NCBI GenBank assembly: GCA_016222825.1
Contig: JACRQF010000014.1
Location: 1-64,000 of the forward strand
Direction of reading: 5' to 3'
Length of the DNA: 64,000 nucleotides
Source: Verrucomicrobiota bacterium
GTDB lineage: Bacteria; Verrucomicrobiota; Verrucomicrobiia; CAIQCK01
In this document: in pieces, positions 44,801 to 53,683 of the stretch
How the letters are laid out: each line of letters starts with the position of its first letter
Numbering within the stretch: position 1 is the stretch's first letter
Translations under genes and position numbers: made by a program
The notes under the pieces: model-generated
Seen by the model: the letters and a program-made list of their open reading frames with translations, nothing else
Databases searched by the model: none
Told to the model about the DNA's origin: nothing

Positions 44801-45005
44801 GATGCCGCTCGCGCTCGGCCTCGGCGAAGGCAGCGACCAGACCGCGCCGCTCGGCCGCGCCGTCATCGGCGGCCTCGCGCTGGCGACGCTGGCGACGCTG
44901 TTCGTCCTGCCGCCGGTCTTCGCTATCGTTCGCCGACATTCGAGCACGAAGTCGCGGTCGCTCGACCCAACGGATCCGCTCAGCAATCACCACGCACTCA
45001 CATGA
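41805..45005 (+). CDS. RND efflux transporter, inner-membrane pump
   Basis: 1066 residues, full AcrB/CusA length, twelve helices. Drug or metal efflux driven by protons. Helix 4 motif reads GILVDEATVTIENI; in most pumps this is VDDA, so the second Asp of the relay is Glu. Helix 10-12 motifs (AMGAITAIGVAVANSILLVTFA, PILMTTCAMIAGMMPLALGLG) are present. An inverted repeat is inserted in frame at 43279-43351, between the two pump halves. The substrate is not predictable. Start follows a 94-bp gap; its stop overlaps the next ATG, so it heads a pump-MFP-TolC operon. Confidence 0.93.
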   Translation: MSLVNVALRRPLTVVVAVIAIMLGAWVALQRMTRDIFPPLGIPTIYVAQPYGGMDPAQMEGYLTYYYEYHFLYITGIEHVESKSIQGASLMKLQFHPGTDMAAAMAETVQYVNRARAFMPPGTVPPFAMRFDAGSVAVGYLVFSTDNPNRTVGQMQDAALNLVRPLFATLPGVSAPPPFGGSARTILINVKPDRMRAYNLSPDEIVQAMTQANTISPSGNMNLGDRYPIVPVNSIVKNIRDLEGVPLRTTANGAVFLRDVAEVSDGADIVTSYGLANGRRTVYIPVTKRADASTLSVVNLVKQNMAKFQSVLPDDVKVSYEFDQSPVVVRAIKDLAKEGALGAVLTGVMVLLFLRDWRSAFIVVLNIPLALMAGAFALWVTGQDVNLMTLGGLALAVGILVDEATVTIENIHTHLARGSNVARAALDATTETTVPRLLAMLCVVAVFLPAFFMSGAAKALFVPLSLAVGFSMIASYLLSSTFVPVLCVWFLGSRRREEADAPAQPESTRLLTAVATVGGFARLQSAYGWFVRGLVTARWLVVPVYLIAAALIVWSIGSRLGVEIFPKTDAGQLALRLRAPVGTKVENTEALALKVLDLIKREAGPENVAFTMGLVGVHAANYPVNLIHLWNGGPEEGWLAVQLKQGCGIKVEPFKERLRAVFAAELPDARFSFEPSDIVNRVMSFGSSTPIEVAVSGPSLAVNKEHADKLYEKLKQIPALRDVQFAQSLDYPTVDVNVNRERAGLLGVKVSDVTRSLVAATTSSRFTVANFWADPVSGVAYNLQVQIPQAKTTSLEDLKNVPISSGNGKSVLLRNIAGVAPGATVGTYERYNMARVVSITANIHGASLGEVAKQIAKAIAEVGAPGPKTNVAVRGQTVPLKDLLDGFQNGFIISVVVIFLLLGANFQSLRLSLVVVSTVPAVIAGVVLALWLTGTTLNIQSAMGAITAIGVAVANSILLVTFAERSRIAGGNALAAAAEGAQSRLRPILMTTCAMIAGMMPLALGLGEGSDQTAPLGRAVIGGLALATLATLFVLPPVFAIVRRHSSTKSRSLDPTDPLSNHHALT
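43279..43351. repeat. 24-bp inverted repeat inserted in frame in the RND pump gene
   Basis: Arms 43279-43302 (GTAGCCGCCGACGTGAGGAG...) and 43328-43351 match as reverse complements at 21 of 24 positions, with 25 bp between. The encoded segment (REEADAPAQPESTRLLTAVA) falls in a cytoplasmic linker and lacks resemblance to other RND proteins. Confidence 0.75.
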
Positions 45006-46030
45006 AACGATTCCTTTGGTTCTGCATCACACTGGCGCTCGCCGCGCCGTCGTTGACGGCCGCCGATTTCAAATCCGCCCGCCCGACGCGTGGCGAGATC
45101 ATCCGCTACGTCACGCTGCCCGGCTCCATCAAGGCCAACCAACAGGCCACGCTTTACGCCAAAGTGCCCGGCTACCTGAAATCCCTCGCCGTGGACAAAG
45201 GCGACGCGGTCAAGGCCGGCCAGGCGCTCGCCGAGATCGAGGTTCCCGAACTGCTCGCGGACATCGCCAAATCCAAAGCCGAGGTCGAGGTCGCCGAGAT
45301 CGAATACAAGCGCGTCAGCGAAGCGCAGAAGAAAGCGCCCGATCTCGTCATGCCGCAGACCGTGGACGACGCGCTCGGCAAGCTGAAGGTCGCCAAGGCC
45401 AGTCTCGAACACGATCAGACGCTGCTCGGTTTCAGCAGGATCACCGCGCCGTTCGACGGCATCGTCACCGCCCGCTACGTGGATCCCGGCGCGTTCATCC
45501 CCGCAGCCACCGGCGGAAGCGCGGCCCAGACCGCCGCCGTTGTGACCGTCATGGACTTCAACACCGTCCGCGTGCAGGTCGCGGTGCCGGAACAGGAAGC
45601 ATCGCTGGTGCGCGCGGGCCAGCCGGTGAAATTCACCGTCGAGGGCCTGCCGGGGAAAACCTTCGAGGGCAAGGTTTCGCGGCTGGCCTACGCCCTCGAC
45701 GACGCCACGAAAACGATGCTCGTCGAGGCCGACCTGCCCAACCCGAACCGCGAACTCCGCCCCGGCATGTATGCAATGGTGAAGCTCGGCGTGGAGAAGC
45801 ACACCGACGCGCTGCTGATTCCGGTCGAGGCGCTGGTTATGGAGAAGGTCAACGCCTTCGCCTTCATCGCCGCCGGTGGCAAGGCGAAGAAGACGCCAAT
45901 CAAGATTGGCTTCAACGACGGCGCGAAGGTCGAGGTGCTCGACGGCCTGCCAGCGGACGCAACCGTGATCCTCGTCGGCAAGACCGCGCTGACGGACGGA
46001 CAAGCGGTGAGCGTGACGGAGGCGAAATGA
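45002..46030 (+). CDS. RND efflux periplasmic adaptor (membrane fusion protein)
   Basis: 342 residues; the ATG overlaps the pump stop (ATGA). Signal peptide MKRFLWFCITLALAAPSLTA. HlyD/AcrA fold: lipoyl half-motifs LYAKVPGYLKSLAVDKGDAVKAG (split as LYAKVPGYLKSLAV and GDAVKAGQALAEIEVPEL) and FSRITAPFDGIVTARYVDPG, an alpha hairpin with a short coiled coil (about residues 80-125), then beta-barrel domains. It bridges the pump and the TolC-like channel. No metal-binding Met motif of CusB is visible. Confidence 0.92.
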   Translation: MKRFLWFCITLALAAPSLTAADFKSARPTRGEIIRYVTLPGSIKANQQATLYAKVPGYLKSLAVDKGDAVKAGQALAEIEVPELLADIAKSKAEVEVAEIEYKRVSEAQKKAPDLVMPQTVDDALGKLKVAKASLEHDQTLLGFSRITAPFDGIVTARYVDPGAFIPAATGGSAAQTAAVVTVMDFNTVRVQVAVPEQEASLVRAGQPVKFTVEGLPGKTFEGKVSRLAYALDDATKTMLVEADLPNPNRELRPGMYAMVKLGVEKHTDALLIPVEALVMEKVNAFAFIAAGGKAKKTPIKIGFNDGAKVEVLDGLPADATVILVGKTALTDGQAVSVTEAK

Positions 46031-47358
46031 AGATGCGGCGATGGAGTATTGGAGTGTTGGAGTGCTGGAGTATTGCGCTGCTTGCCTCGTCGCTGGGGGC
46101 CGCCGAGCCGCACCTCATTGACCTCCCCACGGCGCTCCAACTCGCCGGCGCGCAGAACCTCGATGTGAAGATCGCGCGCGAGAAGGTCGCCGAGGCCAAG
46201 GCCAACCACGAGAGCGCGCGGCTGCAATTCTTCCCGTGGCTTTCGCCCGGCGCGGGCTATCGCAAGCACGAAGGCCGCATCCAGGCTGTGGACGGGCCGG
46301 TGTTCGACGCCAGCAAACAGTCTTACAACGCCGGGGCAACGCTGACCGCGCAGGTGGACATCGGCGACGCGCTCTACAAGACACTCGCCGCCCGCCAGCT
46401 CATCCACGCCGCCGACCACGCGCTCGACGCGCAGCGGCAGGACACGATCCTCGCGGCAGCACAGGGCTACTTCGACCTCGCCAAGGCGCAGGTCGCCGTC
46501 GGCGTCGCGCAGGAGGCGGTGCGCATCTCGCAGGACTACGAGAACCAGCTCCAACGCGCCGTCGAGGCTGGCATCGCGCTCAGGGGCGACGAGTTGCGCG
46601 TGCGCGTCCAGACCGAGCGCAACCAACTCGCGTTGCGCCAAGCGCAGGAACAGCAGCGCATCGCAGCGGCGCGGCTCGCGCAGATTTTACGGCTCGACCC
46701 GAAGGTGGAACTGGCCGCGCGCGACGTTGAGCTTGCGCCGCTCGCGCTCGTGAAGAACGACGCCACGCTCGACGCGCTCGTCGGCCAAGCCTACGGTTCG
46801 CGGCCGGAGTTGCGGCAGAGCCACGCGCTGACGCAGGCCGCGCGCGAGACGAAGGACGGCGCGGTTTACGGCCCGATGATCCCCACCGTCGGCGCGCAGG
46901 CGTTCGCGGGCGGGCTGGGCGGCGGCACCGGCGGCAGCACAGGGAGCTTCGGCGATTCGGAGGACTATTTCTTTGGCGTGAGCTGGCGGATTGGGCAGGG
47001 CGGGCTGGGCGATTTCGGCCGCATCCGCGCCGCTGAAGCGCGGCTGAAGCAATCGCAGTTGGTCGGCGAAAAACTCCGCGACGAGATCACGCGGCAGGTT
47101 GTCGAGGCCCACACGCGTGTCCACTCGCAAAGCGACCAGGTCGCGACGGCGAAGAAAGCGCTGGCGACGGCGGAGGAGAATCTGCGCCTGGCGAGGCAGC
47201 GGAAGCAGTTCGGCGTGGCCAACGTGCTGGAGAACATCCAGGCCGAGCAGGAACTGACCCGGACACGCAACGACTACTTCGGCGCGGTGGCGGAGTTCAA
47301 CAAGGCGCAGTATGCGCTGGGGCGGGCCACCGGGTCGGCGGCGGCATCGAAGAAGTGA
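46027..47358 (+). CDS. TolC-like outer membrane efflux channel
   Basis: 443 residues; ATG overlaps the adaptor stop. OEP fold: two repeats of long helices (VKIAREKVAEAKANHESARL, ILAAAQGYFDLAKAQVAVGV, RLARQRKQFGVANVLENIQAE). Completes the pump. The signal peptide (MRRWSIGVLECWSIALLASS LGAA) is encoded by a tandem 8-bp repeat at 46043-46074, which is unusual. No lipobox. It converges with phoR; a small palindrome GGTTCTGAAGAACC (47359-47372) lies in the 34-bp gap. Confidence 0.92.
   Translation: MKMRRWSIGVLECWSIALLASSLGAAEPHLIDLPTALQLAGAQNLDVKIAREKVAEAKANHESARLQFFPWLSPGAGYRKHEGRIQAVDGPVFDASKQSYNAGATLTAQVDIGDALYKTLAARQLIHAADHALDAQRQDTILAAAQGYFDLAKAQVAVGVAQEAVRISQDYENQLQRAVEAGIALRGDELRVRVQTERNQLALRQAQEQQRIAAARLAQILRLDPKVELAARDVELAPLALVKNDATLDALVGQAYGSRPELRQSHALTQAARETKDGAVYGPMIPTVGAQAFAGGLGGGTGGSTGSFGDSEDYFFGVSWRIGQGGLGDFGRIRAAEARLKQSQLVGEKLRDEITRQVVEAHTRVHSQSDQVATAKKALATAEENLRLARQRKQFGVANVLENIQAEQELTRTRNDYFGAVAEFNKAQYALGRATGSAAASKK
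46043..46074. repeat. Tandem 8-bp repeat encoding the TolC signal peptide
   Basis: Four units: GGAGTATT, GGAGTGTT, GGAGTGCT, GGAGTATT. Three units (24 bp) restore the frame and give SIGVLECWSI. The block sits exactly in the hydrophobic signal region. Confidence 0.9.
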
Positions 47359-47392
47359 GGTTCTGAAGAACCGGCAGGCCGGCGTTACGGCA

Positions 47393-49186
47393 TCACGCTT
47401 GCGGCAGGGTGAAGTAGAAGCGGCTGCCCTTGCCCAACTCACTCTCGGCCCACACGCGGCCGCCGTGCGCTTGGACGATGTGTTTGACGATGGACAAGCC
47501 GAGGCCGGTGCCGCCCACCTCGCGGCTGCGCGCCTTGTCCACGCGGTAAAACCGCTCGAAGATGCGCGACAGGTGTTCGGCGGCGATACCGGGGCCGTTG
47601 TCCGACACTTGCACCTCGATCTCGCCGTCGGCCAGTCTGGCCGAAATGGAAATCTGTCCTCCGGCTTGGACGTATTTGACGGCGTTGTCGAGAAGGTTGA
47701 AGAACACCTGATGCAGCCGCTGCGCGTCCGCGCGCGGCCTTGGGAACTCCGCCGGAATCCCGACGGTGATCGTCATGTTTTTTTCCCGCGCCTGGCGCGC
47801 CATTTCCTCGGCGGCTGTTTCCGCGACGGTGCGCAGCGAAACCGGCTCCAATTGCAGCCGCGCCTGCTGCGACTCGAGCGCCGAGACGGTGAGCAGGTCG
47901 CCGATGAGCGTCTCCAGCCGCTGCGAATGCCGCTGGACCGTCTGCAAGAACTGCCGGGTCATCTCCGGCTCCGGCGGCTGCGGGTCAAGCAGTGTTTCGA
48001 CGTAGCCTTTGATGATCGAGAGCGGCGTGCGCAACTCGTGGCTGACGTTTGCGACGAATTCCTTGCGGACATTTTCCAACCGCTTCAGCCGCGTGATGTC
48101 GTGGAAGAGGACCACGATGCCCGCCGGAGCGCCGCCGCGCGATTGCAGCCTCGCGGCGTTCACCTCGAACATCCGCTCCACGGGGCTCAGGAAGGTCAGG
48201 TCCCGGTCGGCGACGCGGCCGGTTTGGACCGCTTCGGCGACGATCTCCTGCAAGGCGACGTTGCGGAACACTTCCAGCGCGCTCTTGCCGATGGCTTCCT
48301 CGCCGATGTCCAACTGCTGCCGCAGCGCCTCGTTGGCCAGCCGGATTTTTCCGGCGGCATCCATCGCCAGCACGCCCTCGGTCATGCTGGAGAGCACGGC
48401 GGTCAACTCGGCTTTCTCGGCGTTCAACTCGCGCAGCCGGGCGTCGAGCTGCGCGGACATGTCGTTGAGCGCGCCGGCCAGTTCACCGAGTTCGTTGTCG
48501 GTGTTGGCGGGCGCGCGGTGGGAGAAATCGCCGCGAGCCACGCGGGCGGCCACGTCGCGCATTTCCAGGATGGGCTTGGAGGTCCGGCGCGCCAGCCAGA
48601 ACAGCAGCGGCACAGCCATCGCCCCGACCGTGACCGTTGCCACCGTCGCCACGTGCTGCACATGGGAAACCGTTTGCGAGACTTGATGCAGCGGCAGCGC
48701 AACCCGGACGAAGGCGACCACGTTGGAAGGCGCCGTGGACGAGGGCACCGTGGCGGCAAAGTAAAGGTGGTCCACGTCCGTCGTGTCGCTGTGGCGCATG
48801 GAACTGCCGACGCCGTTGCGCAACGCATCCTGCACTTCGGGGCGGCCGAGGTGGTTTTCCATCGCCTTCATGCCCTCAAAGGTCTTCTCCGACTCCGCGA
48901 GCACGGCGCCGTCACCGGCAATGAAGGTGACGCGCACGCCCGTGTTGCGGCCCAGTTCCCATGCGAGAGTCTGGAGCCGCGCGGTGTCCGGCTGCGGCTG
49001 GGTCAACTCCTGGCGCAGAAAGAACCTGGCGGCGAACGCCTCGCGTTGCAGACCGTCACGGATCTGGGCGATAAGGAAGGGTGGCAGCGCCCAATTCAAT
49101 GAGAGCCTGACGACAAACAGCAGCACCGCCAGCGCGGCGGCCAGCGAAAAAAACCAACGCCACGGAAGAGACAAGCGCGCAACCAT
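47393..49186 (-). CDS. phoR: Phosphate sensor histidine kinase PhoR
   Basis: 597 residues from the ATG at 49186. Two membrane helices (about residues 10-32 and 165-190) flank an extracytoplasmic sensor domain. Then HAMP ([20 protein letters not shown]), PAS ([20 protein letters not shown]), the HisKA box [20 protein letters not shown] with the phospho-accepting His, and the ATP-binding motifs [35 protein letters not shown]. Matches PhoR of Gram-negative type but with the larger periplasmic sensor of Bacillus type. Last gene of the system 2 Pho operon; 80 bp follow pstB. Confidence 0.93.
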   Translation of the reverse strand: MVARLSLPWRWFFSLAAALAVLLFVVRLSLNWALPPFLIAQIRDGLQREAFAARFFLRQELTQPQPDTARLQTLAWELGRNTGVRVTFIAGDGAVLAESEKTFEGMKAMENHLGRPEVQDALRNGVGSSMRHSDTTDVDHLYFAATVPSSTAPSNVVAFVRVALPLHQVSQTVSHVQHVATVATVTVGAMAVPLLFWLARRTSKPILEMRDVAARVARGDFSHRAPANTDNELGELAGALNDMSAQLDARLRELNAEKAELTAVLSSMTEGVLAMDAAGKIRLANEALRQQLDIGEEAIGKSALEVFRNVALQEIVAEAVQTGRVADRDLTFLSPVERMFEVNAARLQSRGGAPAGIVVLFHDITRLKRLENVRKEFVANVSHELRTPLSIIKGYVETLLDPQPPEPEMTRQFLQTVQRHSQRLETLIGDLLTVSALESQQARLQLEPVSLRTVAETAAEEMARQAREKNMTITVGIPAEFPRPRADAQRLHQVFFNLLDNAVKYVQAGGQISISARLADGEIEVQVSDNGPGIAAEHLSRIFERFYRVDKARSREVGGTGLGLSIVKHIVQAHGGRVWAESELGKGSRFYFTLPQA

Positions 49187-49266
49187 GCGGGGCGAATTTA
49201 GACAAGAACTTCCCGGAAAGGCAACGCTCCCGATTGTTACGTTTCGGCGACACCCCCCTCCGCGGC

Positions 49267-50040
49267 TCAACCGTAGCGACCTTCGATGTAGTCGGCGGTG
49301 CGCGAATCCTGCGGCGTCAGGAACAGTTCCTCCGTCCGGCGATGCTCGATCATTTCGCCCAGGAGCATGAAGACGCATTCATCGCTCACGCGGCGGGCCT
49401 GGGCCATATTGTGCGTGACGATGAGGATGGTGTAGCGGCCTTTGAGGTCAAACATCAGTTCCTCGATGGCACGCGTGGCGGTCACGTCCAGCGCCGAGCA
49501 CGGCTCGTCCATCAGGATCACCTGCGGCTTGAGCGGCAACAGGCGCGCGATGCAGAGCTTCTGCTGTTGTTCGAGCTGCAGCGAGGTGGCCTTCGCTTGA
49601 AGCCGGTCCTTGAGGTCCTTCCAGAGATGGACCTCCGTCAGCGCCTTCTCCACGGCTTCATCGAGGATGGATTTCCTCAGGCCGCTGCGCTCGCTGTGGA
49701 TGCGCAGGCCAAAGACGACGTTTTCATAGACCGAGATGGGCAGGGGGTTGGGCCGCTGGAAAACCATGCCGACGGACTTGCGCAGTTCGATCAACGACAC
49801 GTCGGGGTCGTAGATGTTCTTGCCGAGGAGTTTGATCTCGCCGGTGGTGGTGACGTAGCCGTAGCGCTCATTGACGCGGTTGAAGCAGCGCAGCAGGGTC
49901 GTCTTGCCGCAGCCGGACGGGCCGATGAGCGACGAGATCAGCCCGTGCTTGAAGCGGACGTTGACCTTCTTCAACGCCTGGAAGTCCGCATACCAGAGGT
50001 TGAGGTCGCGCGCTTCGACGCTGTAAGCCGGTTCTGTCAT
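49267..50040 (-). CDS. pstB: PstB-type ATPase with degenerate signature motif (system 2)
   Basis: 257 residues. Walker [10 protein letters not shown] (40-48), Q-loop GMVFQRPNP (Gln95), Walker [13 protein letters not shown] and H-loop VTHNMAQA (His210) are intact. The ABC signature, LSGGQ in normal PstB, reads LQLEQ (residues 154-158). It can bind and position ATP but cannot supply a proper signature to a partner. The adjacent paralogue (50037-50798) has the opposite defects. The two start/stop codons overlap (ATGA). Predicted to form a heterodimer with it. Confidence 0.93.
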   Translation of the reverse strand: MTEPAYSVEARDLNLWYADFQALKKVNVRFKHGLISSLIGPSGCGKTTLLRCFNRVNERYGYVTTTGEIKLLGKNIYDPDVSLIELRKSVGMVFQRPNPLPISVYENVVFGLRIHSERSGLRKSILDEAVEKALTEVHLWKDLKDRLQAKATSLQLEQQQKLCIARLLPLKPQVILMDEPCSALDVTATRAIEELMFDLKGRYTILIVTHNMAQARRVSDECVFMLLGEMIEHRRTEELFLTPQDSRTADYIEGRYG

Positions 50041-50798
50041 CCAAAAATCCCGTGCACGTATTCGTAGGTTTTGCGGTTTGCCGGTGTCTCCGAGAAAATC
50101 ACCTCGTTGCGGTCCATCTCGACGATGTCGCCGTTGAAGAGGAACATCGTGCGGTCGGCCAGCCGCCGCGCCTGCTGGGTGAGGTTGGTGACGAGGATGA
50201 TGGTGATGTGCTGGCGCAACTCTTTCAGCGCGTCCTCAATGCGCATGGTCGTCACCGGGTCAATCGCGATGCTGAACTCGTCGAGGCAGAGAATCTCCGG
50301 CTGATGCGACAGCGCGCGGGCGATCGTGAGGCGTTGTTGCTGGCCGCCGGAGAGCTTGGTGCCGAGGCTCTGGAGGCGGTCTTTGACCTCGTCCCAGAGC
50401 GCGGCCTGGCGGAGGCATTGTTCGACGATGGCGTCGAGGTCGCCCTTGCGGGTGAGGCCGGCGCAACGCGGGGCGAAGGCGACGTTGTCGTAGATGCTCA
50501 GCGGCAAACCGACCGGCAGCGGCGCAACCATGCCGATCTTGCGGCGCAGGCCGTAGAGGTCCTTGACCACCCGCACGTCCTCGCCGTCCACCTTGATGGC
50601 GCCGGTCCAGCGCGCGTCGAGGCTGAAATCAATCGTGCGGTTGATGCAACGCAGCAGCGAGGTTTTGCCGGACTGCGCCGGGCCGATGACGCCGAGGATT
50701 TCGTTGCGGCGGACCTCGAACGAAATGCCGTGGATGACCTCCCGCGGGCCGTAGGCCAGCCGCAGGTCGCGCACTTCGATGTGTGTCCCGGTTGTCAT
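50037..50798 (-). CDS. PstB paralogue with intact signature but degenerate Q- and H-loops (system 2)
   Basis: 253 residues. Walker A GPAQSGKTS (39-46) and Walker B LCLDEFSIAIDP keep the Lys and Glu. The signature [12 protein letters not shown] (149-153) is canonical. The Q-loop, GMVFQ in PstB, reads GMVAP (Gln to Pro93), and the switch His is Asn205 (VTNLTQQA). It could complete the ATP site of its partner but would hydrolyse poorly at its own. Encoded between pstA and pstB of system 2 with an ATGA overlap. PstB is normally a homodimer. Confidence 0.92.
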   Translation of the reverse strand: MTTGTHIEVRDLRLAYGPREVIHGISFEVRRNEILGVIGPAQSGKTSLLRCINRTIDFSLDARWTGAIKVDGEDVRVVKDLYGLRRKIGMVAPLPVGLPLSIYDNVAFAPRCAGLTRKGDLDAIVEQCLRQAALWDEVKDRLQSLGTKLSGGQQQRLTIARALSHQPEILCLDEFSIAIDPVTTMRIEDALKELRQHITIILVTNLTQQARRLADRTMFLFNGDIVEMDRNEVIFSETPANRKTYEYVHGIFG

Positions 50799-50805
50799 GG
50801 CGTCG

Positions 50806-51716
<911 letters not shown>

Positions 51717-51720
<4 letters not shown>

Positions 51721-52664
51721 TTCCTGCGAATCCCCTTCACCACCATGTCGGCGGCGAGATTGACGACGAAGGTGATCGTGAACAGCAGGACGCCGATGAG
51801 GAACAGGACGCGGTAATGGTCCGACTCGGCGGGCGCTTCGCCCAGTTCTGCCGCGATGTTGGCGGTCAGCGTGCGGACCGAATCGAGAATGCTGTGCGGG
51901 ATGTGAACGGCGTGGCCGGTGGCCATCAACACCGCCATCGTCTCGCCGACGGCGCGGCCGACGCCCAGCAGCACGGCCGCAAGCAGGCCGGTTTTGGCGG
52001 CGGGCAGCAGCACGCGCCAGACGAGTTGCCAGCGCGTCGCGCCGAGGGCGACGCCCGCCTCGCGGTAGGAGTCCGGCACGGCCTTGAGCGCGTCCTCGCC
52101 GATGGAGACGATGATCGGCACGCTCATCAGGGCCAGGATGATGCCGCCGTTGAGGATGTTCACGCCGACGGCGGCGCCGGTGAACGTGACAATCAGCTTG
52201 CTCATCACCGTCAGGCCGATGAAGCCCCAGACGACGCTCGGAATGGCCGCGAGCAGCTCAATCGTAATCTTGAGCGTTTCCTTCACCCTCGGTCCGCAAA
52301 ACTCGGAGACGTAGATGGCCGCGCCGAGGCCGAACGGCACGGCCAGCGCCATCGCGAGCGCGGTCACGCTGAACGTGCCGGCGATCATGGCCCAGACGCC
52401 GTAGCGTTTGTTGACCTCGGAGGTGGGATACCACTGGTCGCTGAAGAGGAACTGCGAGAGGCTGAAGTTGCCGCCGAACAGGATTGGGGCCGCCTCTTTG
52501 AAGACGAAGATGAAGATGCTGAGGACAAACAGGATCGCGCTGATGCCGCAGATGTAGATCAGCACCGTCAGCGCCTTCTCGCCCAGCAAAGCCCAAGCCG
52601 GCCGCCGTGCCTGCCGCACGGCGAAGCTGACCTTCTGCTTCTGAGTGGAGTCGGCTGCGGTCAT
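51717..52664 (-). CDS. pstC: Phosphate ABC transporter permease PstC (system 2)
   Basis: 315 residues, normal length, without the enlarged loop of the system 1 PstC. LFGGNFSLSQFLFSDQWYP is the usual loop after helix 1. The coupling loop is GEDALKAVPDSYREAGVALGAT, and GVGRAVGETMAVLMATGH the conserved membrane motif. 89 bp separate it from pstS; that gap has no recognised signal. Confidence 0.95.
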
Positions 52665-52753
52665 TCAGGGCGTTCGTTCGTCGTCTGGGTTGTCGTTGGT
52701 GCTGTCCGCTCCCCCGGCGTTGGCTGACGGGGGTCTCCGTCCGGCTGGGCCGG

Positions 52754-53674
52754 TTACTTCTTGCGCCGCTCCGGCGACAGCGGCACATAGCCATTGGCCT
52801 CGACCACTTTCTGGCCGGCGTCGGAAAGAATCCAATCAACGTATTTCCTCACCGCGCCCTCCGGTTCGCCCAGCGTATAGAGATCCAGCGAGCGAGCGAC
52901 GGGATACTTCTTGCTCATCGTATTGGCGACGCTCGGCTCGACCGCCGGCTCGCCTTTCTTGGAGGAGACCTTGAGCATCTTGACCTTGCCCGGCTCGTTG
53001 TAGCCCATGCCGCTGTAACCGATGGCGCCCGGCGTGTTGGCGACCAGTTCGACGACCTCCTTGGAGCCGTTCATGTCGCGCGAGCCGAGCTTGAAATCCT
53101 TCTTGTTCAGCACGTGCTCGCGGAAGAACTCGTAGGTGCCGGAACTCGACTGGCGGCTGACGCGGATGATCTCATCCTTGCCCGCAGCCATCGTGACGCC
53201 AAGGTCGGACCACTTGGTGAACTTGCCGTCCTCCGCATAGATCTCCGCGAGTTGCTCGATGCTGATCTCGGTGAGCGGGTTGTCCTTGTGGACGTAGATG
53301 CCGAGCGCGTCGTAGCCGATCACAAACTGTTTCGGCTCGTTGCCGGTGTTCTTCTTCGCCTGTTCCACCTCCTGCGGCTTCATGTCGCGGCTGGCGTTGG
53401 CGATGTCAATGGTGCCCCGGATCAACGCCGCGATGCCGACGCCGGAACCGCCGCCGGACACTTCGACGTCCACATCCGGCGCGAGCTTCTTGTATTCCTC
53501 GGCCCAGGCTTGGGCGAGGTTGACCATCGTGTCGGAGCCTTTGTTCTGGATGGTCGTCTTGGCGGCGCCGGACTTGGAGCCGTCGCCGCCCTTGCCGCAA
53601 CCGGCCATCAGGCCCGCCGCCATTACCACGCCGCAGCCCACCGCAAGAAAACTCAGCAGGTTCTTCCTCGTCAT
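52754..53674 (-). CDS. pstS: Phosphate-binding lipoprotein PstS (system 2)
   Basis: 306 residues. A lipobox (GLMAGC) after the signal peptide makes it a lipoprotein, unlike the soluble PstS of system 1. Phosphate loops: NKGSDTMVNLAQAWAEEYKK, GGGSGVGIAALIRGTIDIAN, RQSSSGTYEFFREHVL. High-affinity phosphate capture, anchored at the membrane near PstC/A. Starts 9 nt after the phoU fusion gene ends. Confidence 0.96.
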   Translation of the reverse strand: MTRKNLLSFLAVGCGVVMAAGLMAGCGKGGDGSKSGAAKTTIQNKGSDTMVNLAQAWAEEYKKLAPDVDVEVSGGGSGVGIAALIRGTIDIANASRDMKPQEVEQAKKNTGNEPKQFVIGYDALGIYVHKDNPLTEISIEQLAEIYAEDGKFTKWSDLGVTMAAGKDEIIRVSRQSSSGTYEFFREHVLNKKDFKLGSRDMNGSKEVVELVANTPGAIGYSGMGYNEPGKVKMLKVSSKKGEPAVEPSVANTMSKKYPVARSLDLYTLGEPEGAVRKYVDWILSDAGQKVVEANGYVPLSPERRKK

Positions 53675-53683
53675 GTCATTCTC

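Noticed and set aside
49231..49251. PHO box before phoR
   Set aside because: GTTAC is followed in the 11-bp register by GCGAC only; the match is too weak to list.
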